In this document: positions 30,458-39,365 of the stretch, in pieces | Numbering within the stretch: the first letter of the stretch is position 1 | How the letters are laid out: each line of letters opens with the position of its first letter | Assembly (NCBI RefSeq): GCF_001073085.1 | Contig: NZ_JVFV01000013.1 | Location: forward strand, 1 to 64,000 | Origin: Streptococcus pseudopneumoniae | GTDB taxonomy: Bacteria; Bacillota; Bacilli; Lactobacillales; Streptococcaceae | Direction: 5' to 3' | DNA length: 64,000 nucleotides | Notes under the pieces: generated by a model | What the model saw: only the letters and a program-made list of their open reading frames with translations | What the model was told of the DNA's origin: nothing | Database searches by the model: none | Program-made: the position numbers and the translations under genes

Positions 30458-31603
30458 ATGATAAAAAAATACATTACAAAAAAAGGAGAGACTAGATATC
30501 TCTTTCAAACATACCTGGGCATAGACCCTGCAACTGGAAAAGAAAAACGTACAACACGCCGTGGTTTTAAAACCATTAAAGAGGCTAAGGTTGCCGAACG
30601 TGATCTTCTCTTAGATGTTGAAGAGAATGGTTTTTCAAACAATGAGGATTTCCAGAACCCTACTTTCGCTGAAGTTGCTGAGTTATGGCTTGATAGCTTT
30701 AAAAGTACTGTAAAACCAACAACCTATCAGAACGTTAAGAAAAAACTTAATGTTATGATTGACTCATATTTCACAGATATAAAGATTAAGCAGATCAGTG
30801 TCGCTTATTGTCAGAAGGTGGCTATAAAGTTAAGCAATCGCTATATCCTATATTCCAATTACTACTCTGTCATTAGCCGTATTTTCAAGTATGCCACTTC
30901 TATTGACATCATTAAGTCAAATCCCTTAGACAAGATTATCAAGCCTAAAAATAAACCCTTAAAAGGCAAAGAAAACTACTATACAAAACAGGAACTAACC
31001 GAGTTCCTTAAAGTTTACAAAGCAAATTGTAAGCCAGTAGACTATACCTTTTTTCACTTACTCGCTTTTTCTGGCTTGAGAACTGGAGAAGCTATCGGAC
31101 TCATGTGGTCAGATGTTGACTTTGAAAATAAACGATTAAGCATTTCTCGCACGGCTGTCGTGATTGACAAAAAACAAACTGTGCAGGATCCTAAAACCAA
31201 AAGGAGTAAGAGGGTTATCACCCTAGATGATGAAACTCTGAATGTTTTGAAACTCTGGAAACGACAGCAAATAAAAGAATATTTTCAGGCTGGTGTGCCT
31301 TACAAACATGATTTGAATTATATTTTTACGAATGACATAGGGGGATGGCTTTTAGCTGCAACTATGAAAGTGAAGCTTAGCAGATTCTTTTGTAAACACA
31401 AAGAACTTAAAAAAATTTCACCTCACGGATTTAGACACACACATGCTTCTCTCCTATTTGAAGCTGGTGTTACAGCGAAAATCATTTCAGATAGACTTGG
31501 TCACAATAATGTTCAAATCACCCTTGATATGTATACCCACATCAATGATAATCAACGTGTTGAAGTCGTTGACCAGTTCATGGATTTCATCCGCTCCAGC
31601 TAA
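30458..31603 (+). CDS. int: Prophage integrase (tyrosine recombinase)
   Basis: 381 aa, full length. An AP2-like arm-binding N-terminus (GETRYLFQTYLGIDPATGKEKRTTRRGFKTIKEA), a core-binding SAM-like domain (residues 65-160), and the catalytic domain with LLAFSGLRTGEAIGLMW (Arg I), SPHGFRHTHASLLFEAG (H-x-x-R), SDRLGHNNVQITLDMYTH (His and Tyr nucleophile). Catalyses integration and excision between attP and attB. It is the last prophage gene, so the attachment site should lie in 31604-31709. Confidence 0.95.
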   Translation: MIKKYITKKGETRYLFQTYLGIDPATGKEKRTTRRGFKTIKEAKVAERDLLLDVEENGFSNNEDFQNPTFAEVAELWLDSFKSTVKPTTYQNVKKKLNVMIDSYFTDIKIKQISVAYCQKVAIKLSNRYILYSNYYSVISRIFKYATSIDIIKSNPLDKIIKPKNKPLKGKENYYTKQELTEFLKVYKANCKPVDYTFFHLLAFSGLRTGEAIGLMWSDVDFENKRLSISRTAVVIDKKQTVQDPKTKRSKRVITLDDETLNVLKLWKRQQIKEYFQAGVPYKHDLNYIFTNDIGGWLLAATMKVKLSRFFCKHKELKKISPHGFRHTHASLLFEAGVTAKIISDRLGHNNVQITLDMYTHINDNQRVEVVDQFMDFIRSS

Positions 31604-31709
31604 AAGTAAAGTCGTATTCAATCTCGTATTCACTTTCACTTAACACGCTAGAAGTCCACTAGTTTCAAAGGATTAGCAAGCTGTGTACTATTTATGGTAT
31701 AATGAAAGA
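31604..31709. other. Prophage right junction region (attR presumed here)
   Basis: Between the integrase stop and the first chromosomal gene. It contains the short repeat TCGTATTCA twice (31613 and 31624 region) and an extended -10 TGG-TATAAT (31695-31703) only 6 bp before the ATG at 31710. attL is outside the window, so the core sequence cannot be defined. Confidence 0.4.
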
Positions 31710-32567
31710 ATGAAATACCAAAAAATTGATTTAAAAGAAGTTCGTCAACAAGCTAAACAGTTTCAAGCTGAACATCCACGTTTATTGCTTGTCTTTTTAT
31801 TACCAAGCATTTTCCTGATTCTATCCAGCTTCATAAGTCCGTTATCCCTACTTGATGAGGGAATTCTTGAGCAATCCTTCTTTACTTTTTTGATGAGCTT
31901 GATCCAGTCCTCACTCTTTCCTCTAGCAGTTGGATTCACAAGTTCTATTATCCTAGCTGGTGCTCTGTTTACAACCATTAATCTTTATAGAATTTCCGAG
32001 ATAGAGCTTTCTTTTAAAGATAGCCTGTCCTTACTTGACAATCGCTTCTTCACCCAGACCTTTCTGACTCTCTTGCTCAAGCGTTTCTATCTCTTTTTGT
32101 GGAGCATCCCTAATATTTTTGGAGTCTACTTGCTCTTTTACAGCAGTGCTATGGCTCGTAAATTTGTAGAACTTCACCCTGAATTTCCAGCTGTCGACGT
32201 GACAAATCCAGATATCGAACACTTCCTGCTTACTTTCGCTCTCTACTTCTTTGGTAGTGTCCTTGTAATGATTTTAGGAACCATTCTCTATCTTCCGCAA
32301 TACTACGCTTATTCCCAAGTTGAGCTACTCCTATGTGACACCCTTGCAATTGGAATTGCTAAACCAAGTCGTGTGCTACATACCAGCCGCTTTCTCATGA
32401 AAGGCTATAAGTTTCAACGCTTCGTCCTTGATTTACAGCTACTTCCATGGTATCTCCTTATCTGGATAAGCTTTGGAATTGCAAGTATTTCTATCTTCCC
32501 TTATATCTACAGTAGCCAAATCTTCTTCTATCAAAGGTTACTTGAAATCAAGCGGAGAAAAGTTTAA
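31710..32567 (+). CDS. DUF975-family membrane protein
   Basis: 285 aa from the ATG at 31710 (MKYQKIDLKEVRQQAKQFQ). About six transmembrane segments: LLLVFLLPSIFLILSSFI, SLFPLAVGFTSSIILAGALF, LYLFLWSIPNIFGVYLLFY, FLLTFALYFFGSVLVMILGTILYL and a last one near residue 255. The middle Arg/Lys loops and ILYLPQYYAYSQVELLLCD are DUF975 hallmarks. The family is of unknown function. The promoter's -10 is so close that the mRNA may be almost leaderless, perhaps a result of prophage insertion just upstream. A bidirectional terminator follows. Confidence 0.85.
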   Translation: MKYQKIDLKEVRQQAKQFQAEHPRLLLVFLLPSIFLILSSFISPLSLLDEGILEQSFFTFLMSLIQSSLFPLAVGFTSSIILAGALFTTINLYRISEIELSFKDSLSLLDNRFFTQTFLTLLLKRFYLFLWSIPNIFGVYLLFYSSAMARKFVELHPEFPAVDVTNPDIEHFLLTFALYFFGSVLVMILGTILYLPQYYAYSQVELLLCDTLAIGIAKPSRVLHTSRFLMKGYKFQRFVLDLQLLPWYLLIWISFGIASISIFPYIYSSQIFFYQRLLEIKRRKV

Positions 32568-32579
32568 GATCAGTTATTA

Positions 32580-32617
32580 AAAACCAGCACCTTCTATGGA
32601 TAGTGCTGGTTGTTTTT
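32580..32617. terminator. Bidirectional intrinsic terminator
   Basis: AACCAGCAC-(12 nt)-GTGCTGGTT with T-rich sequence after it and A-rich sequence before it, between the convergent DUF975 and DUF1304 genes. It can end both transcripts. Confidence 0.85.
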
Positions 32618-32978
32618 ATTTTAATAAGAGGATGCTCAAAAGAGTTAAGATTGCTGGACCACCTTGCTTGAGAATGATTTTTTTATCTGCAGTTAAGGCA
32701 CCATAGGTCGCTGCTCCTATGACAAATAAAACAAAGATTGTTACGATTTCTAAGCTATGTGAGAAATAAATTCCGTAAATAAGAAACACCCCAATCAAGG
32801 CATTATAAATTCCTTGGTTTTTAAACAGTGAGGTGACAGATGGTCGTGCTAATTCTTCCTTGTTCATATTAAAGACACGGCTGGTTGCGTCTGATTGGGT
32901 TGCGATACTTTCCAAATAAAAAATATAAAAATGCTCGAGGGCAACGATAGTTGCTAGGATAGTAGTAATGATTGACAT
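32616..32978 (-). CDS. DUF1304 small membrane protein
   Basis: 120 aa. Four membrane segments are visible (IITTILATIVALEHFYIFYLE, NALIGVFLIYGIYF, EIVTIFVLFVIGAATYGALTA, AILTLLSILLLK). The motif ALEHFYIFYLE and KNQGIYNALIG are characteristic of DUF1304. It follows the MarR gene by 10 bp and is surely co-transcribed; such pairs suggest that the MarR regulator controls it, perhaps in response to a small compound or membrane stress (inference). Confidence 0.88.
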   Translation of the reverse strand: MSIITTILATIVALEHFYIFYLESIATQSDATSRVFNMNKEELARPSVTSLFKNQGIYNALIGVFLIYGIYFSHSLEIVTIFVLFVIGAATYGALTADKKIILKQGGPAILTLLSILLLK

Positions 32979-32988
32979 CGTTTTCTCC

Positions 32989-33414
32989 TTAAAATTCTAT
33001 TTTTTCTAAACCTGAGACTAGTTTTGTTAGTAAAGTTATCAGCTCTCTCTGCTCAGTTGTCGATAAAATGCTCTCCATCTGTTCCTTCACTCGCAAGTGA
33101 TGTTTAGGCGGATTGACCAAGAGTTGATTCTTGGCTTCTTGGGTTAATTCAACTAAGACTTCTCGCTGATTGGCCGGATTACGCTTGCGACTGACATAGC
33201 CCTCTGACTCTAAAACCTTAAAATGACGGGTCAAAGCTGCCTGGTCAATCTGTAACTTCTCCTGAACGGCAATCTGGTTGCAGGGTGACTGCTGCAGTAA
33301 AAACTGCAGGATTTGATAGCGGGTCAAACTAATTCCCAATTGTTTCTCAAAAAGTTGAGTGATCATCTGATCTGTTAAATGGAGCTGGTACAGTAAGTCG
33401 TTAATTTTTTTCAT
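32989..33414 (-). CDS. MarR-family transcriptional regulator
   Basis: 141 aa. Winged HTH: ITRYQILQFLLQQSPCNQIAVQEKLQIDQAALTRHFKVLESEGYVSRKRNPANQREVLVELT, with the wing Arg (RKRN). N- and C-terminal helices form the dimer interface (MKKINDLLYQLHLTDQMITQLFEKQ and TEQRELITLLTKLVSGLEKI). The gene's own promoter contains a 29-bp palindrome, so it is likely autoregulated along with DUF1304. Ribosome site GGGAGG. Confidence 0.92.
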   Translation of the reverse strand: MKKINDLLYQLHLTDQMITQLFEKQLGISLTRYQILQFLLQQSPCNQIAVQEKLQIDQAALTRHFKVLESEGYVSRKRNPANQREVLVELTQEAKNQLLVNPPKHHLRVKEQMESILSTTEQRELITLLTKLVSGLEKIEF

Positions 33415-33433
33415 TTCTACCTCCCTGCGTAAA

Positions 33434-33462
33434 CTTGATTTGTCAACTATTGACTTATCAAG
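33434..33462. promoter_or_regulatory. Palindromic operator at the marR promoter
   Basis: CTTGAT-TT-GTCAA-C-T-ATTGAC... reads as a nested palindrome (outer CTTGAT/ATCAAG, inner GTCAA/TTGAC, 29 bp). On the minus strand it lies right after the -10 TATACT of the MarR promoter (-35 TTGCGT, 18-bp spacer). Position and symmetry fit autorepression. Confidence 0.7.
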
Positions 33463-33504
33463 TATATTACAGAAAGATTAAAAACGCAACTATTTTGCTT
33501 ACTC

Positions 33505-33550
33505 ACGAAAAATAGCCTCTTGGTTTCAATCCCAAAAGGCTATTATTTCT
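33505..33550 (-). terminator. Intrinsic terminator after the DUF2262 gene
   Basis: AATAGCCT-C-TTGG ... CC-C-AAAAGGCTATT stem; the minus strand runs into UUUUUCG, suitable for ending the DUF2262 transcript. Confidence 0.7.
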
Positions 33551-33572
33551 ATATTCTAGATAAAATCCAGCA

Positions 33573-34436
33573 CTAGCCTACCAAGTCCACTCGAAGGATT
33601 TCTCCCTCTTTATCGATGACAACTTCGATGGCATGGCCCGCAAAAATTTCCTCGCTATCATCATAGTAGAGGGTCAATTCTCCGTCTTCGTTGATCGATA
33701 GTTCACTCAAGGAAAGTGAGTTGGTAAAATACTCTTCTGTTAACTCCACATCATTTTCATCTGAATCAATCCAGTCTTGAGCTGTTTCCCAGAGTTCTTT
33801 GACAATATAGTTTTTAATCTGATCATCATGGACTTGGAAAGTTCCCATAAATTTCTTTAGAGTATCGAAAGAACTTGGAGGAAGACTTTCATCTGCACTC
33901 GCAGCAAAGATAGCATGAATCTTACCACCCTCGTAAGTGATAAATCCTTCAAACCAAGAATAGGCTCTGTTTAAGGTAAATTCTCCAATAGCGTCTTGAA
34001 TGATGACCGGTTTTTGATAGGTTTCAATCAAGGTCTCTAACCTAGAGTCTGTGGATTGGTCATCTAGGTATTCCAGCAAGTGGTAGCAGTTATTAGCTAC
34101 TTCTGACATATATGGCTCTAACTCCATGAAGGGGCGTTTTTGGCATTTGATATGATGAATTTTGTAGGGTTCAAAACTAAAGCCCCATCTCTTTTCTTCA
34201 AATTCCTCAGGAGTCAATCCCCATTCCAAACGTCCCTCACGTTCAGAGAAGTCCTGAGTTTCAACATTGACACTAGCTTTAAAATGAACGGACGGCATTT
34301 TACAACCATCTTTTAAAGAAGCAGCCCCATTTACATTTTGGAGGGTAAAAATCAAGAGCTCAACAATTTCTCCAGTAAATTCCTGTTCAAAATCATCTCT
34401 TGTTTTCTCAAATGGAGTTTTTAATCGATTTGTCAT
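33573..34436 (-). CDS. DUF2262-domain protein
   Basis: 287 aa, acidic, cytoplasmic. The N-terminal half has an alpha/beta domain (GEIVELLIFTLQNVNGAASLKDGCKMPSVHFKASVNV). The C-terminal half (residues 140-287) contains FTLNRAYSWFEGFITYEGGKIHAIFAA and the C-terminal DDSEEIFAGHAIEVVIDKEGEILRVDLVG, which match the DUF2262 family. Function unknown; single-gene transcript with its own terminator. Ribosome site AAAGGATG-like before ATG. Confidence 0.78.
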   Translation of the reverse strand: MTNRLKTPFEKTRDDFEQEFTGEIVELLIFTLQNVNGAASLKDGCKMPSVHFKASVNVETQDFSEREGRLEWGLTPEEFEEKRWGFSFEPYKIHHIKCQKRPFMELEPYMSEVANNCYHLLEYLDDQSTDSRLETLIETYQKPVIIQDAIGEFTLNRAYSWFEGFITYEGGKIHAIFAASADESLPPSSFDTLKKFMGTFQVHDDQIKNYIVKELWETAQDWIDSDENDVELTEEYFTNSLSLSELSINEDGELTLYYDDSEEIFAGHAIEVVIDKEGEILRVDLVG

Positions 34437-34585
34437 TCACTTCATCCTTTCTCTCTATGCTTAAAAGCGTTAGTATAACTTTGTATTCGCTTACATTTTA
34501 ACATGTTTTAGATTTTATTTCACTTATCAATACTATTTTACACAAAAAGAAGCTAGACTTTTAAATGTATAGCTTCTTATTATTC

Positions 34586-35671
34586 TTAATTCATAGATAC
34601 GTGAACGTGGTCATAGTGGTTTTCTGTGATACTACCACGGTCTGGGATTGGATTCCAAGTGTAAGCCGGTCCATATTTACTTGGGTATGGTGCGTAGAAA
34701 CGTTGTTTCCAGATGATGTAGCTAATGCCACGGCTAGCCATATTTTGGATAGCATAATCTGCAATTTGGTCTCCAAGAGCAGAGCTTACTGGAACCATAA
34801 AGTCAATGGCAAGGCCTTTTCCGTGGTCTCCGCTATCTCCAGGACGGTAGCCGCTAAATGATGTGATACCAAATAAGTTAGCAATTTCTTCTTTAAAGGC
34901 AGCCGTTTGTGGTTGTAGACCTGCATTTTCTGATTTTGAAGCTGCAATACTTGCATAATCAGGAGCTGCTGGGGCTGCATAAGTGTTTGAAGAGTGCTGA
35001 CTTGGTTCTGCTTGATAGGTAACGTCTTCTGTATCAGATGCGCTTGTAGCCGTCTCTACAGCTGTTTCCTCCACTACTGGAGTTGAGTTCTCTACTACTG
35101 GGCTCGCAACTTCTGCTACAGTTTCAGTAGTAGCCTCTGCTACCGGCTCTTCTGCTGGTGTTACAACTTCTGTAGTAACCTCTGCTACTGCTTCTTCAGT
35201 CGCTTGTGGTGCTACTGCTTCAACTTGAGACTCTGTTTCTTCAACTGGTTGAGTTAAATCTTCAACCTGTACAGTTTGGTCATCTACAGTGACTTGGTTG
35301 GTTGTCAAATCTGCTCTTGCAGTTGTGCTTTCACCTGCCTGAGCTGTGTCAGGGGTTTGGATTTCAACTTCCGTCACTTCTTCCTCATCATTAACAGTTG
35401 TAGTAAGCACTGTCTCAGGGAAAATCAGATCAATATTGCTGATCTTGTTCAAGTTAGCAAGAACGGTCACATCCACTCCCAAAGCTTCGGCAATGGTACT
35501 TAGAGTATCTCCATACTGAATCGTATAGCTTGTTTTATTCTCATTCTTAGTAACATCGTTTTGAATTTGCTCAACACTGCGCGCTGTCCATACTAGTTCT
35601 TCTGCTTGAGTTGCCAATACAGGGGCAAAGGACAAGGCTACTGTTGATGCTAAAATAATTCTTTTCTTCAT
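34586..35671 (-). CDS. Secreted LysM-domain cell-wall protein with M15-like C-terminal domain
   Basis: 361 aa, matching in layout the pneumococcal LysM protein next to the HAD-MATE-thrC genes. Signal peptide: residues 1-24 (MKKRIILASTVALSFAPVLATQAEE). LysM: residues 48-92 (YTIQYGDTLSTIAEALGVDVTVLANLNKI), binds peptidoglycan. A long Thr/Glu/Val-rich low-complexity linker follows (residues 95-240). C-terminal domain: FSGYRPGDSGDHGKGLAIDFMV and ENHYDHVHVSMN carry the H-x-D and H-x-H zinc-ligand pattern of VanY/M15-type peptidases. Likely acts on wall peptides during growth. The linker's repeats may vary among strains. Confidence 0.85.
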   Translation of the reverse strand: MKKRIILASTVALSFAPVLATQAEELVWTARSVEQIQNDVTKNENKTSYTIQYGDTLSTIAEALGVDVTVLANLNKISNIDLIFPETVLTTTVNDEEEVTEVEIQTPDTAQAGESTTARADLTTNQVTVDDQTVQVEDLTQPVEETESQVEAVAPQATEEAVAEVTTEVVTPAEEPVAEATTETVAEVASPVVENSTPVVEETAVETATSASDTEDVTYQAEPSQHSSNTYAAPAAPDYASIAASKSENAGLQPQTAAFKEEIANLFGITSFSGYRPGDSGDHGKGLAIDFMVPVSSALGDQIADYAIQNMASRGISYIIWKQRFYAPYPSKYGPAYTWNPIPDRGSITENHYDHVHVSMN

Positions 35672-35726
35672 ACTATCAAACTCCTTTTCATATGTAGTAC
35701 CTGTCTATCATAACACAAAGAAAAGA

Positions 35727-35750
35727 GAAAAAAAGCCCTTTTGGGGCTAT
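35727..35750 (-). terminator. Intrinsic terminator after the HAD phosphatase gene
   Basis: Minus strand AGCCC-CAAAA-GGGCT followed by U7. It lies 98 bp after the HAD stop and upstream of the LysM gene's -10 (TATGAT), separating the two transcripts. Confidence 0.75.
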
Positions 35751-35847
35751 TTAACAGAACTGTACATTCGTTGTAACAAATCACATTACTTGAAATAGTT
35801 TGTTAGTTTCTTGTCATCAGGCTGACACATTCTTCTTAAAGAAAGTT

Positions 35848-36462
35848 CTAGAAAGAAAGTGAACTAATATCTTCTAAACGCTCTATCTGTTGATTACAAG
35901 TTGCAGGTGAGGCAAGAAAATTGATACTCTGAATCCCACTATTTTGAGCAAATTCTATATCCAAAGTCCGATCGCCGATATAATAAGTCTGCTGAGGACT
36001 TAATCCATACTTATCTAAAAGATAAATCGCAGCTTCTGGACTAGGCTTCCGAGCAAAACCACTTTGATTGGTTAAAATTTCTGTGAAATAGTGGGCCAAA
36101 CCCAAATTCTCTAAAATTGTAAAAGCATTGTCCCCTTTATGGGTATAAACAAACTGCTCAATTCCTTGCTGGTCTGCCCAAGCTAAGATTTCACGCGCCC
36201 CAGGCATCAGAACCACTTGAGCATTCTTCTCAGCCAAGCTCTGAGCACGAACCTGATTGAGCATGTCTGCATCCAAGCTTCTTTCTTCTCCCACCTTTTC
36301 CAACAGATCTTGAACGGAAGTTTGTAGAATAAAGGCACGAACCTCAGCCTTATCATAAGGAATGTCAAACTGGGCAAAAGTCTCTTCGATTCCTGCTAAA
36401 ATAGCCTCATAAGAGTCCAACAAGGTCCCATCTAAATCCCAGATAAATCCAATTTTTTTCAT
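35848..36462 (-). CDS. HAD-family phosphatase (phosphoglycolate phosphatase-like)
   Basis: 204 aa. HAD motifs: DLDGTLLDS (nucleophile Asp), VYTHKG (motif II Thr region), ARKPSPEAAIYLL (motif III Lys) and YIGDRTLDIEFAQNSG (motif IV). The helical cap between residues 15-80 places it in subfamily I (PGP/beta-phosphoglucomutase-like). Substrate cannot be stated. The start lies 3 bp after the MATE gene's stop, so the two genes are translated together. Confidence 0.88.
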   Translation of the reverse strand: MKKIGFIWDLDGTLLDSYEAILAGIEETFAQFDIPYDKAEVRAFILQTSVQDLLEKVGEERSLDADMLNQVRAQSLAEKNAQVVLMPGAREILAWADQQGIEQFVYTHKGDNAFTILENLGLAHYFTEILTNQSGFARKPSPEAAIYLLDKYGLSPQQTYYIGDRTLDIEFAQNSGIQSINFLASPATCNQQIERLEDISSLSF

Positions 36463-36465
36463 ATG

Positions 36466-37746
36466 TCATCCTTTCAAAGAGATATATTGCTTATAACGAT
36501 AGCGTAGGAAGAACCAACGGAAACCATTATCCAAAAGCGTTCCTGCCCAGATGCCAGGCAAACCCCATCCAAGAACAATTCCCATCAGGTAACCAGTCCC
36601 AATACGGATGCACCACATTCCAATACTTGTCGCATAAAAGGGGAGGCGTGCGTTTCCCAAACCCTGCCAGACAGCTGTATAAATAACTGTTCCCGTCGTC
36701 ATAGGAGTCCCTAGTAGAGAGAACAGAGTCACTAGAACACTAGCTTCAATAGCCACAGGATCACTAGTGTAGAGGTGACTTAGGGGCGTTCCGAGAGCAT
36801 AGATACTGAGTGTTAAGGGCAACATAAGAAAGAGGGATAACCAAAAAGTTTGCTTACTTAAGTTGTCTACCCTTGCCCAATCATCTTCTCCAACTGCTCG
36901 AGCTACCTGCATGACTGTTGCTGTAGCGACACCAAAGGCTGGCATATAGTTAAACTGAGTCAATACTTCACCGATTGCATTTCCTGCGACTGCCTCAGTT
37001 CCGAAAGAAACAACCAAGGCAATAATGACCACATCTCCAGCTCGCATCATGAGACGTTCTCCCGCTGCAGGTAAAGCCAAGGTCAGCAGGTCTTTATCCA
37101 GTCCAAAATTTGGTCTCGTATATGGAAGTTTTAATTGCGACCACAAAATCACAACCCCGACCAAACGAGACAAAATAGTCCCCCAAGCTACACCAGTTAT
37201 CCCCATATCAAGGATAAAAATGGCGATACTTGAAAAAAGGATGTTTAAAGCATTGGATAAAAAACTCACATAAAGGGGAAGGCGCGGATTATGGGTGGCG
37301 CGAATCAAGGCTCCTAGACTAGTCATCAAGCCCAAGAGGACGATTGTCCCTCCAACTAAAGCTAGGTATAGTCCTCCACTCTCAGCCACAGCCGCTTCTG
37401 TCCCCAAAAGGACAATCATCTCTCGTCCTGCAAAGATGGATAAGACACCTAAAACTAAACTCAGTAGCAAAGTAATCTTAAGTGCTTCTGTCACATGATA
37501 GGCTAGTCTAGATTGATCTTTCTGTCCCAAACTTTTGGAAATGACACTGGAAATAGCCGCTCCCAAAGCAATAAAAATCGCTTGGTAAATGGTTATAATA
37601 TTGCCCGCTACAGACACACCCGAAATGGCGATTAAGCCCAAATGTGCCACCAGATAGCTATCGACCATCCCCATGAGCATCTGCAAGAAATTTTCACCCA
37701 TGGCTGGCAGGGCTATGTTGAGAATGTCTTTATTTTTCTTAAACAA
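36466..37746 (-). CDS. MATE-family multidrug exporter
   Basis: 426 aa, 12 membrane segments in two homologous halves (ILNIALPAMGENFLQMLMGMVDSYLVAHLG..., then DLLTLALPAAGERLMMRAGDVVIIALVVSFG...). The paired LALPA-x-x-E motifs with internal Glu are MATE hallmarks. It exports cationic drugs with Na+ or H+ exchange. It is cotranscribed with the HAD gene and follows threonine synthase, separated by a terminator-like hairpin at 37768-37795. Confidence 0.9.
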   Translation of the reverse strand: MFKKNKDILNIALPAMGENFLQMLMGMVDSYLVAHLGLIAISGVSVAGNIITIYQAIFIALGAAISSVISKSLGQKDQSRLAYHVTEALKITLLLSLVLGVLSIFAGREMIVLLGTEAAVAESGGLYLALVGGTIVLLGLMTSLGALIRATHNPRLPLYVSFLSNALNILFSSIAIFILDMGITGVAWGTILSRLVGVVILWSQLKLPYTRPNFGLDKDLLTLALPAAGERLMMRAGDVVIIALVVSFGTEAVAGNAIGEVLTQFNYMPAFGVATATVMQVARAVGEDDWARVDNLSKQTFWLSLFLMLPLTLSIYALGTPLSHLYTSDPVAIEASVLVTLFSLLGTPMTTGTVIYTAVWQGLGNARLPFYATSIGMWCIRIGTGYLMGIVLGWGLPGIWAGTLLDNGFRWFFLRYRYKQYISLKG

Positions 37747-37765
37747 TCCTTCCTCCTGATGAAAA

Positions 37766-37795
37766 GAAACTCAGTTAGTTGCCCAACCGAGTTTA
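37766..37795 (-). terminator. Intrinsic terminator after thrC
   Basis: Minus strand AAACTCGGTT-gggcaact-AACTGAGTTT followed by CTTTTC; ends the threonine synthase transcript before the MATE gene. Confidence 0.7.
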
Positions 37796-37806
37796 CTTCC
37801 TCTGTC

Positions 37807-39291
37807 TTAAAGTCCTAGATAAGATTCTACTGCAGCCTGCATCTCTGCTGCTGCAACAGTTGTCTTGTGACGAACTGGAGCTGTTTCGAGGCCATCAACT
37901 GCAGGTGGCACTGCTACTCCTGAAATTTCATGTAGTTGAGCCAAGGCTTCAAAATCGCTCAAACCTGATTGCCCAGTTACAGCTTCTACTGCAACCACTG
38001 GGAATTTATAAGGACTAGCTGTTGAAGCAATCACGGTCTTAGTCACATCACCTGTCGCCGCTTGGTATTTTTTATAAACAGCTGAGGCAACCGCTGTATG
38101 TGGATCCTCAATGTAGGCATCTGTTTGATAAACACGCTTGATTTCTGCTGCTGTTTCCGCTTCAGTCGCATACTCTGCTGCAAAAAGGTCAAGAATCTCT
38201 GCATCAAAATCTGTCAATTCATACTGGCCTTGGTTATTCAAAGCATTCATAAGTTCAGCTGTCTTAACCGCATCATTACCCAAAAGGTGGAAAATCAAGC
38301 GCTCCAAGTTTGAAGAGACCAAGATATCCATCGATGGGCTAGTTGTTACCTTAAACTCACGTTTCTTGTCATAGACACGAGTTTTGAAGAAGTCTGTCAA
38401 AACATTGTTGTCATTTGAAGCACAGATTAGCTTGCCGACTGGTAGGCCGATTTGTTTAGCGTAAAAGGCAGCCAAGATATTCCCAAAGTTCCCTGTCGGT
38501 ACGGTGAAGTTAACCTTGTCACCAGCCTTAATCTCACCAGTTTTAACAAGCTGAGCGTAGGCATACACATAATAGACAATCTGTGGTACCAAACGACCGA
38601 TATTCATAGAGTTAGCAGATGAGAACTGGAGCTCGTTAGCAGCCAATTTTTCACGAAGCTCCACATCGTTGAACATGTGCTTAACGTTGGTTTGAGCATC
38701 GTCAAAGTTTCCATCGATGGCGATAACATGAGTATTGTCCCCAGTTTGAGTAGTCATTTGTAACTCTTGTACCTTGCTGACACCGTCTTTTGGATAAAAG
38801 ACGATGATTTCAGTTCCAGGAACATCCGCAAATCCTGCCATGGCAGCTTTACCAGTATCTCCAGACGTCGCTGTCAAGATGACAATCTTGTTTTCCAAGC
38901 CATGTTTTTTGGCAGCTGTTGTCATAAAGTATGGCAAGATAGACAAGGCCATATCCTTAAAGGCAATGGTTGAACCGTGGAAAAGTTCCAAGTTGTATTG
39001 GCCATCTAGTTTCACAAGAGGAGCAATGGCTGGCGTATCAAACTTGCTGTCGTAGGCGTTGGTGATACAGTAGTCCAACTCTTCTGCTGTAAAGTCATCC
39101 AAGAAAGCTGACAAGACAAGCTTAGCTACTTCTTGGTAAGAAGCGTCCTTTAATGTTTCAAAATCCAAATCAACCTTTGGATAGCTAACTGGAGTAAATA
39201 AGCCTCCATCTGTTGCCAAACCTTGCAAAATCGCTTGGCTGGCTGTTACTGTATTTTTCGCATCACGCGTTGATTGATAAACTAATGTCAT
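37807..39291 (-). CDS. thrC: Threonine synthase
   Basis: 494 aa, the longer (fungal/gamma) class. The PLP lysine is in FHGSTIAFKDMALSILPYF; the PLP phosphate loop is VPTGNFGNILAAFYAKQIGLP. N-terminal YQSTRDAKNTVTASQAILQGLATDGGLFTP is typical. Converts O-phosphohomoserine to threonine, the last step of threonine biosynthesis. Monocistronic with its own terminator. The ATG at 39291 has a weak ribosome site (AGGATAG). Confidence 0.95.
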   Translation of the reverse strand: MTLVYQSTRDAKNTVTASQAILQGLATDGGLFTPVSYPKVDLDFETLKDASYQEVAKLVLSAFLDDFTAEELDYCITNAYDSKFDTPAIAPLVKLDGQYNLELFHGSTIAFKDMALSILPYFMTTAAKKHGLENKIVILTATSGDTGKAAMAGFADVPGTEIIVFYPKDGVSKVQELQMTTQTGDNTHVIAIDGNFDDAQTNVKHMFNDVELREKLAANELQFSSANSMNIGRLVPQIVYYVYAYAQLVKTGEIKAGDKVNFTVPTGNFGNILAAFYAKQIGLPVGKLICASNDNNVLTDFFKTRVYDKKREFKVTTSPSMDILVSSNLERLIFHLLGNDAVKTAELMNALNNQGQYELTDFDAEILDLFAAEYATEAETAAEIKRVYQTDAYIEDPHTAVASAVYKKYQAATGDVTKTVIASTASPYKFPVVAVEAVTGQSGLSDFEALAQLHEISGVAVPPAVDGLETAPVRHKTTVAAAEMQAAVESYLGL

Positions 39292-39365
39292 AAATCTCTA
39301 TCCTTTATCTATAGTCTCATCCATTATAACATGATTTTTCAGAAAATTCTCCCTTTATAAGAAAA

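Noticed and set aside
31604..31709. attR core sequence
   Set aside because: attL lies outside the window, so no pair can be compared; the TCGTATTCA doublet cannot be claimed as the core.
35760..35847. WalR box upstream of the LysM gene
   Set aside because: TGTTAC and TGTACA half-sites occur, but with six instead of five bases between them; not sufficient.
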